Assembly (NCBI GenBank): GCA_039583875.1 | Contig: CM077162.1 | Coordinates: 66,337,259 to 66,401,258 of the forward strand | Source: Platanthera guangdongensis | Lineage: Eukaryota > Streptophyta > Magnoliopsida > Asparagales > Orchidaceae | Reading direction: 5' to 3' | Length of the DNA: 64,000 bases | In this document: one piece after another, positions 1 to 8,723 of the stretch | Layout of the letters: each line of letters opens with the position of its first letter | Numbering within the stretch: the stretch's first letter is position 1 | Notes under the pieces: model-generated | What the model saw: the letters and a program-made list of their open reading frames with translations, nothing else | Databases searched by the model: none | Told to the model about the DNA's origin: nothing | Program-made: the position numbers and the translations under genes

Positions 1-1252
1 ACTTAATCCTGTTCAGCAGTTTATTCTGGGCTTCATCAAATGAGACTTTAAGTTCATTCACAATGCCCTGAACGATATTGACAGTGTGAGTGGCTAGCTC
101 ATCTCGTAACGGGATGGTCGGAGGCACTTGTGGGCCTTGCATTTCTGCAGACGCATCTGTGGAGCTGGATACCATCACAGTCTCTACAGGAGGAGTGTGG
201 GCGGCCTCTGTAGATTTATTTAACTCCCCCTCCACTGGTGCAGACTTATCAGAAGGAGGTTCAACAGTATCTGGAGACTCCAACACTTCATGGCCCTCAT
301 TTACATCGTCCTCTCCGTCCTCATCCAAGAATTCATCAATATCAGCAGCTTCTTCCACTTCTCGGTCAGCAGTCTCCAGCACACGGTCACATTCTTCTTG
401 AATATCGGCCACAGCATCCCTGGCCACCTGGGCGATTTCAGATATTCCATCCGTATGAGGGGGTAGAGTCTCCCCCTCGATTCCTGCAGTCACAGTATCA
501 GGAATTTCACCGGGGGAGACTGCTGGAAATACTTCCTCGTGCTCTTCCACAGTAGGCTGCCCGATGCGCCGCTCCCATCGATCAAACACACTTGCATACA
601 TCCTTTTCAAGTAGTGGAGAGGGACGCCTTTGCTCATGTCGAACTTGTCTCCGTTGAGCTGGTTGAGATATAGACTTATGATGCGGCCGAAACTCGGAGT
701 GCCTAGAGTGTCCTTGATCTTTTGGAACAGCAACTCTCCCCAGTTGAACCTCTTACGGCAGACCACAGCGATGAGGATTTTGAACATATCTCCGGAGATA
801 TGATCATGGGAGCCCGGCTTGCAGATGAGCACTTTTCCAATAACGTCAGATAGGAGCTTCCCTTCTTCATTCATCTCTTTTCTCTTTATTGATCGAGTTC
901 CTCTTGGAAGACTGCAGAACAAGAGAGTTCTGGCTTTGTCCTCGTCCTCCAGATAGTCCTCCTGTTCCGAACTTGAAAGCTGCAGGTAGCGAGTTAGCTT
1001 ACTGGCAGACATCTTTACTTTTGTCCCAACCACCTTGCTCTTGATTATGGAGTCTCTATCTCGGAGTCTTGCGGTAGAGAAGAACTCCAGCACCTCTTTG
1101 TCCAGGACTTTGCAAGGGTGCTCCAAGACGAAGGTTAGCCCAGCCTCTTCCAGCATTAGAATGATATTCCGGAATTCGTCCGAGGCATGAGAAAATCCAG
1201 TGCGAACCAGCTCGCAGCCAGAGACCAATCTTGCAGTCGTCCTTGGGGCCAT
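1..1252 (-). CDS. ORF3 of element L (third ORF, env-like position), 5' part
   Basis: Open from the ATG at 1252 to the window edge, 417 codons without a stop, with no end in view. The first 250 residues match the ORF3 of elements A and C: LEHPCKVL and VLEFFSTARL near the start, a SKVVGTKVKMSASKL stretch, EGKLLSDVIGKVLI, then FGRIISLYLN and SKGVPLHYLKRM. A long acidic, Ser/Pro/Thr-rich linker follows. No signal peptide or membrane segment is obvious, so an envelope role is not supported by what can be seen. The N-terminal pattern resembles what databases call a putative plant transposon protein domain; that is from memory and unchecked. The ATG is chosen because similarity to A and C begins there. 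Its intactness beside a lost pol is unusual. Confidence 0.8.
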   Translation of the reverse strand, partial: MAPRTTARLVSGCELVRTGFSHASDEFRNIILMLEEAGLTFVLEHPCKVLDKEVLEFFSTARLRDRDSIIKSKVVGTKVKMSASKLTRYLQLSSSEQEDYLEDEDKARTLLFCSLPRGTRSIKRKEMNEEGKLLSDVIGKVLICKPGSHDHISGDMFKILIAVVCRKRFNWGELLFQKIKDTLGTPSFGRIISLYLNQLNGDKFDMSKGVPLHYLKRMYASVFDRWERRIGQPTVEEHEEVFPAVSPGEIPDTVTAGIEGETLPPHTDGISEIAQVARDAVADIQEECDRVLETADREVEEAADIDEFLDEDGEDDVNEGHEVLESPDTVEPPSDKSAPVEGELNKSTEAAHTPPVETVMVSSSTDASAEMQGPQVPPTIPLRDELATHTVNIVQGIVNELKVSFDEAQNKLLNRIK

Positions 1253-2320
1253 TGTAGATCTAGAGAGAAGCCCTACTCAAAACGTTAATGAACTTTTAAA
1301 AAGAAAACTTCATTAGTGGATGCTTCGGGTAAGGGGATACCTAGAGGTGAAGTCGGTGAGGTGGTTTGAGCGGAGAAAAATCGTGACTTGGGAAGATCGA
1401 CGGTACGAGCTTCGGCGTGAGTCGTCGGGAGTCTTTCGAGGAGAACTTTGCGAGACCCTTGCGGGAGCTAAGGAGGAGACTTCACGAGCTGTGGGTTTCG
1501 GCGAGTCGGAGGGGGAGCTCCTGCGGGTTGCGGCGAATCGGCGGAAGAGCTTGGGAGAGCGCTTGCGGGTCGTCGGGAGAACTCTTGCGGGTCGGCGGGA
1601 GAGTTCTTGCGGGAGAAGTCTTGCGGGTGTCGTGAAGAAGGCGAATGGGCGGAGTGACTCGTTCGGCGGGATTTATCTAGATCGTCGGGATTCGGGGTGA
1701 ATGCCAAGGGTCGGCGAGCTCTTTCGGCGGGATTCCTAGTATATACAATGAAAGTGAGGTCTTTCTTTACCAATTGTAATTTAAGGGTTTTCTTTACTAG
1801 GAATTGAAACATTTTCAAATTCTTCGGATGTCAAATTAACATAAGAGTAATAAATACATGTTTATTGTAACGACAATCTATTCAGATTTGAGCGGAACTT
1901 CTCCAGACATATCTTGATGTCAATTGTGATTTGTCGAAATTTACAATGACATATCTTTGTTAACCTTTTATTGATGTGTAATGGTTTGCATGCATAGAGT
2001 TAATCTCTCCGTAAGGTGCACACATACATGATAAGCATAAGTATACGTATACACACGGATAGAAATATATATATATATATATATTTATTTTGAATGAGGG
2101 TGCATCACGACACAAGTCCTTGAACTGATCAAAATTACCTGGGATTTTGAGAGTTATCGTTTTAGTTCCACAGGTAGAACACATTAGAGGCTCAAGGTGA
2201 ATATGCTCAAACAGGTAGCACATCCGTTATTGCAGACGCTTGTTCCACGTTAGCCTTGAGCCACCTACTGTCCAGTCCTCATCGTATTCATGGGGACCTG
2301 GACTGCCCTGCAAGACAGAA
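1253..2320 (-). other. Spacer replacing pol in element L
   Basis: No pol motif in any frame. The ORF3-proximal part (1380-1740) is a degenerate repeat array. The rest is AT-rich and holds an (AT)n run at about 2066-2083 and an 87-codon minus-strand open frame (2223-1960) that I do not recognise. A weak TATA-like TTTTTAAAAG lies about 50 bp upstream of ORF3. The bases just after the gag stop still resemble the gag-protease junction of element C. Confidence 0.6.
1380..1740 (-). repeat. Degenerate CG-rich array upstream of ORF3 in element L
   Basis: Short units such as CTTGCGGG, TCGGCGGGA and CTCGTCGGGA recur roughly every 20-30 bp. Related words (TTCGGCGGGA, CTCGCCGAAT) occur in the L LTR array. 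The position, just upstream of ORF3, is the same as for the palindrome arrays of A and C. The units are more diverged and less symmetrical than in those elements. Confidence 0.65.
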
Positions 2321-3892
2321 TTACTTTACCTTAGGAACCCAAATCATATTGGGTCCTAGGTTTCTATTAGCATAAGCACGCAACTGCCTTCCTTCAGAAA
2401 ACCTGTCTGGAAGACTACCTCTATCCCTAGAATGTGGATAAGCCCTTGCTGTGGGCACAGAGGGGTTGTGCCAACAGTCAATGGCAAAGTGCCCCACTTT
2501 GCCGCAGCACCAACAAGGGTGAATGTTGTATCGCCGTTTTCGACCTGATCTAGTGACTGACGTAGTCACGGTCCTAGGTCTAAACGGGATAGGGCATGTT
2601 CTTGTCACACAAATTCCTCTTCCATCGTGACACGTGGAAGGGTGGAACGAATACATGTTGTGAGCGTTATGAGTCCGAGAAGGTGGTGCCAATCTTTCAG
2701 GCATCTCCATTGCTGAGGCCCCATGAAGCCTGACATCATGACCTCTATCCTCCCTATCCCGTGTCCTCGAATGGTGAGAAGTCTTCTGTGAGCTGGGACA
2801 TGCAGATCCACACTGTGTTGTGGCAGTGGCCGTGAATACAAAGGGCTCAGAATGAGCCTTACGTATTTCCTCATGGGTGGCCATGACGCCCCTTGCACTA
2901 TGGACGTTTCCACATGGGGACAAATCACCCTTGCAGTGACCACGATTACTCCTGTGGTCATACCTGAAGGCATGATGAGTTGCCTTCCTGCTTGGAGTGG
3001 GGGGTCGGAACACCGTTTCCCCATTTCTCCATCCCTGAATAATCCGGGAGATCCACCCGGTTTCTTGCTTTCTCTTTATAGCATCAACTTTGGAAAAGTT
3101 TGATACTATACGTTTCTCATTATCTAGACTATTCTCTAGAGCTGAGATCTTAGAGTCCTTGACCTTGTTGGACGCCAATTGGAGAACAAACAAGATCTTC
3201 AGTCGAGCAATCTCTCGAGCTTGCTCCTCAGCAAGTAGATTGCTTTCCTGAAGTGCTCTCTTCAGGGAATCAGTATTTTCTGGAGGAGAGCAGTTTCTGT
3301 CTTTAGAAAAGTCAAAAGATATGGAGCAGGGTAAAGATGTTACCTGCTCATCTGAGTTATTGTCATTAGAATCAGTGACCATTGTTTCGTCCTCGTCAGA
3401 GCTGCTTTCCTCACTGGTCTCGTCAGTCTCTGACACGGACACGGGAGCTCTGATGCAATCCGAGGGATCCTTGCATTCATCTTCAGAAGTGATGACCCCC
3501 ACATACGCTTCATCCTCTGATTGGTAGCATATTTCAGCTTTCTCTGACCCCCCCATCAGCTCTGAGATCATCATCCACAGAGATTTAGCCGTTCGACATT
3601 TTTCCAATCTAGAGCGAGAGGCTCCGGACCAGACATCCATGATAATTTGTCGAATCCTCTCGTCCAAGTGAAATAGAGATAGTTCCGTCTCAGACATCTC
3701 AGCAACGTCCATGGGCACTAGGATCCTAGAGTCGGAGGTCTTCATGGGGATAAACGGACCCTCTTCTAGGATGAAGGATGCTCGAGGATCGATGACATCA
3801 AGGTGAAAGGATACTATCATTCTCCAGATGGGATAATAATCCTTTGTGCATGCGGGGAGTTTGAGTGGCGGAATCTCATAATCCAGATCCAT
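2321..3892 (-). CDS. gag: Gag polyprotein of element L (intact, internally shortened)
   Basis: 523 residues with no stop. Gag forms the capsid-like particle and binds element RNA in the cytoplasm. The N-terminus (LKLPACTKDYYPIWRMIV, then a FILEEGPFIPM stretch) matches the copia gag start, LPLCNKNNFPMWK in element C. An acidic Ser/Asp/Glu-rich stretch (about residues 150-190), a likely coiled coil (about 208-275) and a basic region follow. A CCHC zinc knuckle, CWCCGKVGHFAIDC, sits near residues 460-473, and the tail is GPNMIWVPKVK. Compared with C, about 230 residues are missing in frame after the SLWMMISELM segment, including the rest of the capsid fold and the first zinc knuckle. The ATG lies 60 bp from the primer site, as expected. 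Whether this Gag can assemble alone is doubtful. Confidence 0.88.
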   Translation of the reverse strand: MDLDYEIPPLKLPACTKDYYPIWRMIVSFHLDVIDPRASFILEEGPFIPMKTSDSRILVPMDVAEMSETELSLFHLDERIRQIIMDVWSGASRSRLEKCRTAKSLWMMISELMGGSEKAEICYQSEDEAYVGVITSEDECKDPSDCIRAPVSVSETDETSEESSSDEDETMVTDSNDNNSDEQVTSLPCSISFDFSKDRNCSPPENTDSLKRALQESNLLAEEQAREIARLKILFVLQLASNKVKDSKISALENSLDNEKRIVSNFSKVDAIKRKQETGWISRIIQGWRNGETVFRPPTPSRKATHHAFRYDHRSNRGHCKGDLSPCGNVHSARGVMATHEEIRKAHSEPFVFTATATTQCGSACPSSQKTSHHSRTRDREDRGHDVRLHGASAMEMPERLAPPSRTHNAHNMYSFHPSTCHDGRGICVTRTCPIPFRPRTVTTSVTRSGRKRRYNIHPCWCCGKVGHFAIDCWHNPSVPTARAYPHSRDRGSLPDRFSEGRQLRAYANRNLGPNMIWVPKVK

Positions 3893-3951
3893 GCTTCTGA
3901 CACTGGTGGCAGGATTCTACTCAAGGTGTTAACCTTTTTGATGAGTAACCT

Positions 3952-3964
3952 CCCTCTGATACCA
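3952..3964 (-). other. Primer binding site of element L
   Basis: On the minus strand TGGTATCAGAGGG follows the LTR end (TTTCA) after two bases. It is complementary to the 3' end of initiator methionine tRNA and primes minus-strand DNA synthesis. Confidence 0.9.
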
Positions 3965-4832
3965 CTTGAAAGTCCACCTAGTGTCAGCTATGTGCACCTA
4001 TGGGGGGGGGGGGGGGGGGAAAGGTGACGAGTAGCGCTTTTGCGGAATTTACGAGAGTACCTGCACAATAAAAATAAAAAGCACAGCACACAGAAAACAC
4101 AGCAAATTTATAGTGGTTCCCCGACTTGGGTACATCCACTTTCCCCCTTCGACCTATCTCCCCAACAAGGGACGACTCGGTCACTTCTCCAACGGGATTG
4201 AAATCCAATCCCTGCACTAACAGAAGGAGCCCTTCCACACGTGAGAGTCAACACTCCCACAAAACGGGTTGCACCCAACCCTTACAACACGGAACAAAAG
4301 TTCCCTTACAACGAAATTAAATATAGTGTGTACACGTGATACAAACTTCTTTTGGAGACTACGGTGTTCCTCTTTGTTCGACGACGTGTTCTTGAAGTCG
4401 ATGAAGAGTCTACGACCTTGGTCTCACTTGGAGAGGATCTCCCCGGAACCGGCGGCGGCACACGAGCGGCGGCTAGCTTCGGGATCGGCGGCTACGATGA
4501 AGAGCGGCTGCTGAACTTGGAGATCCAAACTTCGTAGCAAAGCAAACTAGGTCTACCAACGGTCACTCTAGGATCGGTCGTCTCGATCGATTCGGAAGGG
4601 GGAGTTTTTCCCGGTCAACAAATCGAGAGACCAGAGATCTCTGGATAGACACGTGAGACTCAAGCTTTGCTAAGCTTCTGTCGCCGGAGATCACGAAGGA
4701 ATCTCGAATGTGGACGGCGACCAACAATCCCGAGCGCGACGGCGGCGGCGGAGAGAAGTCGCGGAATTAGGGTTAGGAGACGGCTCGGTTTCTTTTTCTT
4801 TCTCCGTCCTTTTACTGTTCAAAATACCCATG

Positions 4833-4840
4833 TATTTATA
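4833..4840 (-). promoter_or_regulatory. TATA box of the L LTR
   Basis: TATAAATA on the minus strand, in context GGGTATAAATACATGGG, downstream of the palindrome array and upstream of gag. It is the likely core promoter for the genomic RNA. Confidence 0.7.
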
Positions 4841-4967
4841 CCCTGTAGATACAACCAATTTGACCGTTGTGGGACCCACAGGTATAACCCCGAAATCTGG
4901 CTCAAACTGGTCCAGAGGCAGAATCCGGTCCAGCAGCATCCTGAGAAAACGCCAAGGAAAAATCGGC

Positions 4968-5245
4968 GAGAATCGCATATGATTCTCGACGAATCGGCGA
5001 GAATCACCAAGTGATTCTCGACGATTCGTCGAGAATCGTCAGTGATTCTCGCCGAATCACTTATTGATTCTCAACGAATTTCACTTTGTATATATGAGCT
5101 CCTTGGCCACTGGTTCGGCGGGAATTACTAGTGATTCTCGCCGAATCTTACTTGACACCATTTTGAGGTGGCCAGAAGGAGTCGGCGAGAATCACTAATG
5201 ATTCTCGTCGATTCGGCGAGAATCACTAGTGATTCTCGTCAAATT
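4968..5245 (-). repeat. Inverted-repeat array in L LTR U3
   Basis: Repeated CGAGAATC / GATTCTCG half-sites. A perfect 22-bp palindrome spans 5217-5238 with core AATCACTAGTGATT. A 25-bp near-palindrome spans 5013-5037 around ACGATTCGT. Several imperfect copies lie between, and the whole interval is rich in dyads. Confidence 0.88.
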
Positions 5246-5380
5246 TCCCTTGGACGAATTTTCGTCTTCCACCCAGGAGCTGCTCCTTGATCCTTCATGC
5301 TCCTTGTCTTCTCTTGCATATGAACGCCCTGTACTTGAAAGTAAGTGCACTCCAATAGAGAGAGTGCACATAGGCCAACA

Positions 5381-5577
5381 CACTGATCTGCTCAACGAGA
5401 GATTACGTCGTGCAGACCCGTGTATATTGACCTACTGCACCCTGACATTGGTGTGCACTTAGCGTGGAGGAACTGCAAGTACAACTTAAGATGTTTCATC
5501 AAATACATTGTGAATTCATCTTAGCTTGACAGGTGGCTTCCTCAAATCTAGGTAATCGTGGATACAATACCCAATAG
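5381..5577. other. Unassigned 0.2 kb between L and the pol of A
   Basis: No clear protein similarity. The frame that becomes the integrase of A opens at 5578 after stops at 5527 and 5575. This may be decayed integrase N-terminus of A or another fragment. Confidence 0.4.
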
Positions 5578-8215
5578 GATGGGATATGCTCAGCTTGTCA
5601 GAAAGGCAAGCAGACCAAATCCACCTTTAATAGCATTGAGAACAAAGATCCTGTGAGGTGCCTATACCTCTTGCATATGGATCTTTTTGGTCCTATGCCA
5701 GTTCACAGCCTAGGTAGGAAGGTCTACACTTTTGTGGTTGTAGATGATTATTCAAGGTTTTCCTGGGTATTCTTCCTAAGGCAAAAGTCTGAAACTCCAA
5801 GTATCTTATACAGTTTTGTTAAACAAATTCAGAATGAATTAGACAGTACAGTGGTCAAAATCAGAAGTGATCATGGTACTGAATTTCAGTCTGAAAGTAT
5901 GACAAAACTGTGTGAAGAGTTTGGGATATTTCAGGAATTTTCCTCACCAAGAACACCTCAGCAAAATGGTATTGCTGAAAGGAAAAATAAAACCTTGATA
6001 GAGGCTGGTAGAACCCTATTGAGTGACACATCTCTCCCAGAATATTGCTGGGCTGAGGTAGTTAATACTGCATGTCATGTGATCAATAGGTCTACTATCA
6101 CCAAGAGCCACAATAAGATCCCCTATGAGATTGTGAAGGGCAGAAAACCAAATCTATCCTATTTCAGGATCTTTGGTTGTAAATACTATATACTTAACAA
6201 TGATAAGTCTTATTTAACCAAGTTTGCTGCCAAATCCCAAGAGGGGATCTTTGTTGGGTACAACAACAACAATAAGGTTTATAGGGTCTACAACTTGACT
6301 ACACAAGTTGTAGAAGAGTCAGTACATGTAGTGTTTGATGAAGCTAGACTCATTAACAATGAAATGTCTAGAAGTGTTTGCAGCTCCACAGGTATGACTG
6401 AGAAGATGGACAAGCTTACTATTGAAGGATGTTCTACTGCAAGTCAGCAAGTAGATGATAGTGGCTGTTGTCCAGGGGGAGTACAAGATACTCCTATTGT
6501 TGAAGAAGACCAAGAGGAGCAGCTGAATAAAGAAGCTGAAGGTGTACAACCAGAAGACAGGCTGCCTCCAGCAAATAGGCATTTAAAAGATCATCCAGCC
6601 AATCAAATTATTGGAGATCTCAGACAAGAGGTACAAACAAGGAGCAGGAATCTAAGTTCAGTTCTCTACTCCAGCTTTCTATCCCAAGTAGAGCCAAAGA
6701 AATTTGAAGAAGCAATCCTAGACCCTCATTGGATTGAGGCAATGCAAGAGGAGCTGAACCAATTCAAAAGATGCAAAGTCTGTGCGCTTGTTCCTAAACC
6801 AAAGGGCCACAACATTATAGGAACTATGTGGATCTTTAGGAACAAGTTGGATGAAAATAGAGTAATTATAAAGAACAAAGCTAGACTAGTTGCTAAAGGA
6901 TATAGGCAGTAAGAAGGTATTGATTTTGATCAAACCATTGCTCCAGTAGCCAGACTGGAAGAAATAAGGATGTTCCTTGCCTATGCAACATTCCAAGGAT
7001 TTAAGGTCTATCAAATGGATGTTAAGTCAGCTTTTCTGAATGGAAACTTGAAGGAAGAAGTCTATGTAGAACAGCCATCAGGTTTTGTTGATTCTACTAA
7101 ACCTAATTATGTTTATAGACTTAGGAAGGCTTTGTATGGGTTAAAACAAGCCCCTAGGACTTGGTATGAAACCCTGTCTAGTTTCCTCATTGAGAATAAA
7201 TTCACAAGGGGGAAAATAGACAAGACTCTATTCCTTAGGGAATCCAGAGGTAAGATTATCTTAGTCCAAATATATGTAGATGACATCATATTTGGGTCTA
7301 CAGAAAGTAGTCTTTGCAGAAAGTTTGCAAAACTAATGGAAGGACAATTTTAAATGAGCAGTATGGGGGTACTTAAGTTCTTCTTGGGTCTCCAAGTTAG
7401 ACAAACTGAAAATGGTTTATCCATATGCCAGTCTAAGTTCACCCTAGAATTGATAAGGAAGTATGGTATGGAATCATCCACTACCATGAAAGCCTATGGG
7501 GTCAACAATGTCTTTATGCAAAGATGATGCAGGGAAACATGTAGATGAAACTTTGTATAGAGGGATAGTTGGCTCCCTACTATATTTGACTGCAAGTAGA
7601 CCAGATATCATGTATGCTACATGTGTCTGTGCTAGGTACCAAGCTTGCCCTAAAGAATCTCATTTGACAGCAGTCAAAAGAATTCTGAGATATCTTAAGG
7701 GCACACCTTATCTAGGCCTTTGGTACCCTAGGAATGGAGAGTTTGAACTGACATGTTATTCAGATGCAGATTTTGCAGGCTGCAAGGAAGATAGAAAGAG
7801 TACCACAGGTACCTGTCAATTTCTAGGTGGAAGGCTGGTGTCATGGAGTAGCAAGAAGCAGACCAGTGTGGCTATCTCCACAGCTGAGTCAGAGTATGTT
7901 GCTGCAGGAAGTTGCTGTGCTCAACTTCTATGGATTCAACATCAGCTAGAAGATTATAGTATTCAAGTAAGTAGAACACCTTTATTTTGTGATTCTACTA
8001 GTGTTATTTCTATTGCAAATAATCCTGTCTCCCATAGTAGGACTAAGCACATAGAAATAAAATACCATTTTCTAAGAGAACATGTGGAAAAAGGAGATAT
8101 TTCACTAGAGTATATTAGTATAGATAATCAGCTAGCTGATATGTATACTAAGTCCTTAGATGAAACCAAATTCAATAAAATTAAAATTGAATTAGGGATG
8201 ATAAACTTAGAATAG
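5578..8215 (+). pseudogene. pol: Pol of element A (integrase, reverse transcriptase, RNase H)
   Basis: The end of the integrase zinc finger (CSACQKGKQTK) is followed by the core with HMDLFGPM, IRSDHGTEF and QQNGIAERKN, so all three catalytic acids remain. The RT follows with [17 protein letters not shown] sequence, [10 protein letters not shown] and YVDDIIFGS. RNase H follows with SDADFAGC and TAESEYVAA, ending at INLE. Breaks: TAA at 6910 (after KGYRQ), TAA at 7351 and a frameshift near 7490. The type is SIRE/Maximus copia, judged from the RT and RNase H sequence. No start can be set because the 5' part is lost. It copies element RNA and inserts the cDNA, but this copy cannot do so. Confidence 0.92.
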
Positions 8216-8241
8216 TTTACAAAAATTGGCTAAGTAAAATT

Positions 8242-8570
8242 GTGTCGACACACAGAGTTGTCTGTGTCGACACATAGTAGTGGTGTCGACATTTCAGAGA
8301 AATGGTGTCGACATATCTAGGAAGTCCGTGTCAACACTTCAGAGAATTAGTGTCGACACATGCAGTGTAGGTGTCGACACATCTAAGGTGGTGTCGACAC
8401 TTAGGTTTTACACAGAATTAGTCTAGTAGAGTCTCGACTAAGTGTCGAGCTAAGTGGTGTCGATACATATACAAGTGTCGACACATATATTCTGTCGACT
8501 ATACTTGTGTCGACACATAGTTGTCAAGACATTATAAGTTAGTGTCGACATTTTTCAACAGTGTCGACAC
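8242..8570 (+). repeat. GTGTCGACAC array between pol and ORF3 of element A
   Basis: About eight perfect 10-bp palindromes GTGTCGACAC and several one-base variants lie in 330 bp, starting 27 bp after the RNase H stop. The same motif fills the LTR of this element (11975-12855). The array ends about 47 bp before a TATA box. Confidence 0.95.
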
Positions 8571-8616
8571 AATTTAAGTATTTTGACGCGCCTTTTCACC
8601 TTCAGTTCTAGAAAGG

Positions 8617-8624
8617 TATAAATA
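8617..8624 (+). promoter_or_regulatory. TATA box of a putative internal ORF3 promoter, element A
   Basis: TATAAATA in context AAAGGTATAAATAGG, 107 bp upstream of the ORF3 ATG and just downstream of the palindrome array. A CT-rich leader follows (CTCTCTTCTCTC). The order array - TATA - leader - ATG copies that of the LTR. Confidence 0.7.
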
Positions 8625-8723
8625 GGTTCTCGCCATTGTTAGTCGACACGCTCACCAAAGTTTCGAGACCAAACTTGTGTGTCGACATCTCTCTTCTCTC
8701 AATTCAAATTTCTTCAAAACCTA

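Larger units (their letters stand above)
1..5380 (-). mobile_element. Element L: non-autonomous SIRE-type copia retrotransposon, partial
   Basis: Minus-strand element open at the left edge. In transcription order it has a 5' LTR (5380-3967), a methionine-tRNA primer site, an intact gag (3892-2321), a non-coding stretch of about 1.07 kb and an intact third ORF running off the window. No protease, integrase, reverse transcriptase or RNase H is visible between gag and ORF3, where a SIRE-type element carries about 4 kb of pol. The gag ends in the same VPK-type tail as element C, whose protease follows at once, so the loss starts right after gag. Its 3' LTR is outside the window. It probably interrupts element A, but the flank at 5381-5577 does not prove this. 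Confidence 0.85.
3967..5380 (-). repeat. 5' LTR of element L (1414 bp)
   Basis: Minus strand: starts TGTTGG at 5380 and ends TTTCA at 3967. U3 holds a strong inverted-repeat array (4968-5245), then a TATA box at 4840-4833. The downstream part contains the conserved box GGGGAACCACTATAAAT (about 4107-4147) shared with the other SIRE-type LTRs here. Near its end a C18 run (G at 4002-4019) has expanded from the short C run seen in A and C. The start is set by the TGTTGG terminus only, because the partner LTR lies outside the window. Confidence 0.82.

Noticed and set aside
8242..8570. GTGTC half-sites as auxin response elements (TGTCNN)
   Set aside because: The half-site resembles them, but the spacing of 0-2 bp does not fit known ARF dimer sites, and other families use unrelated motifs.
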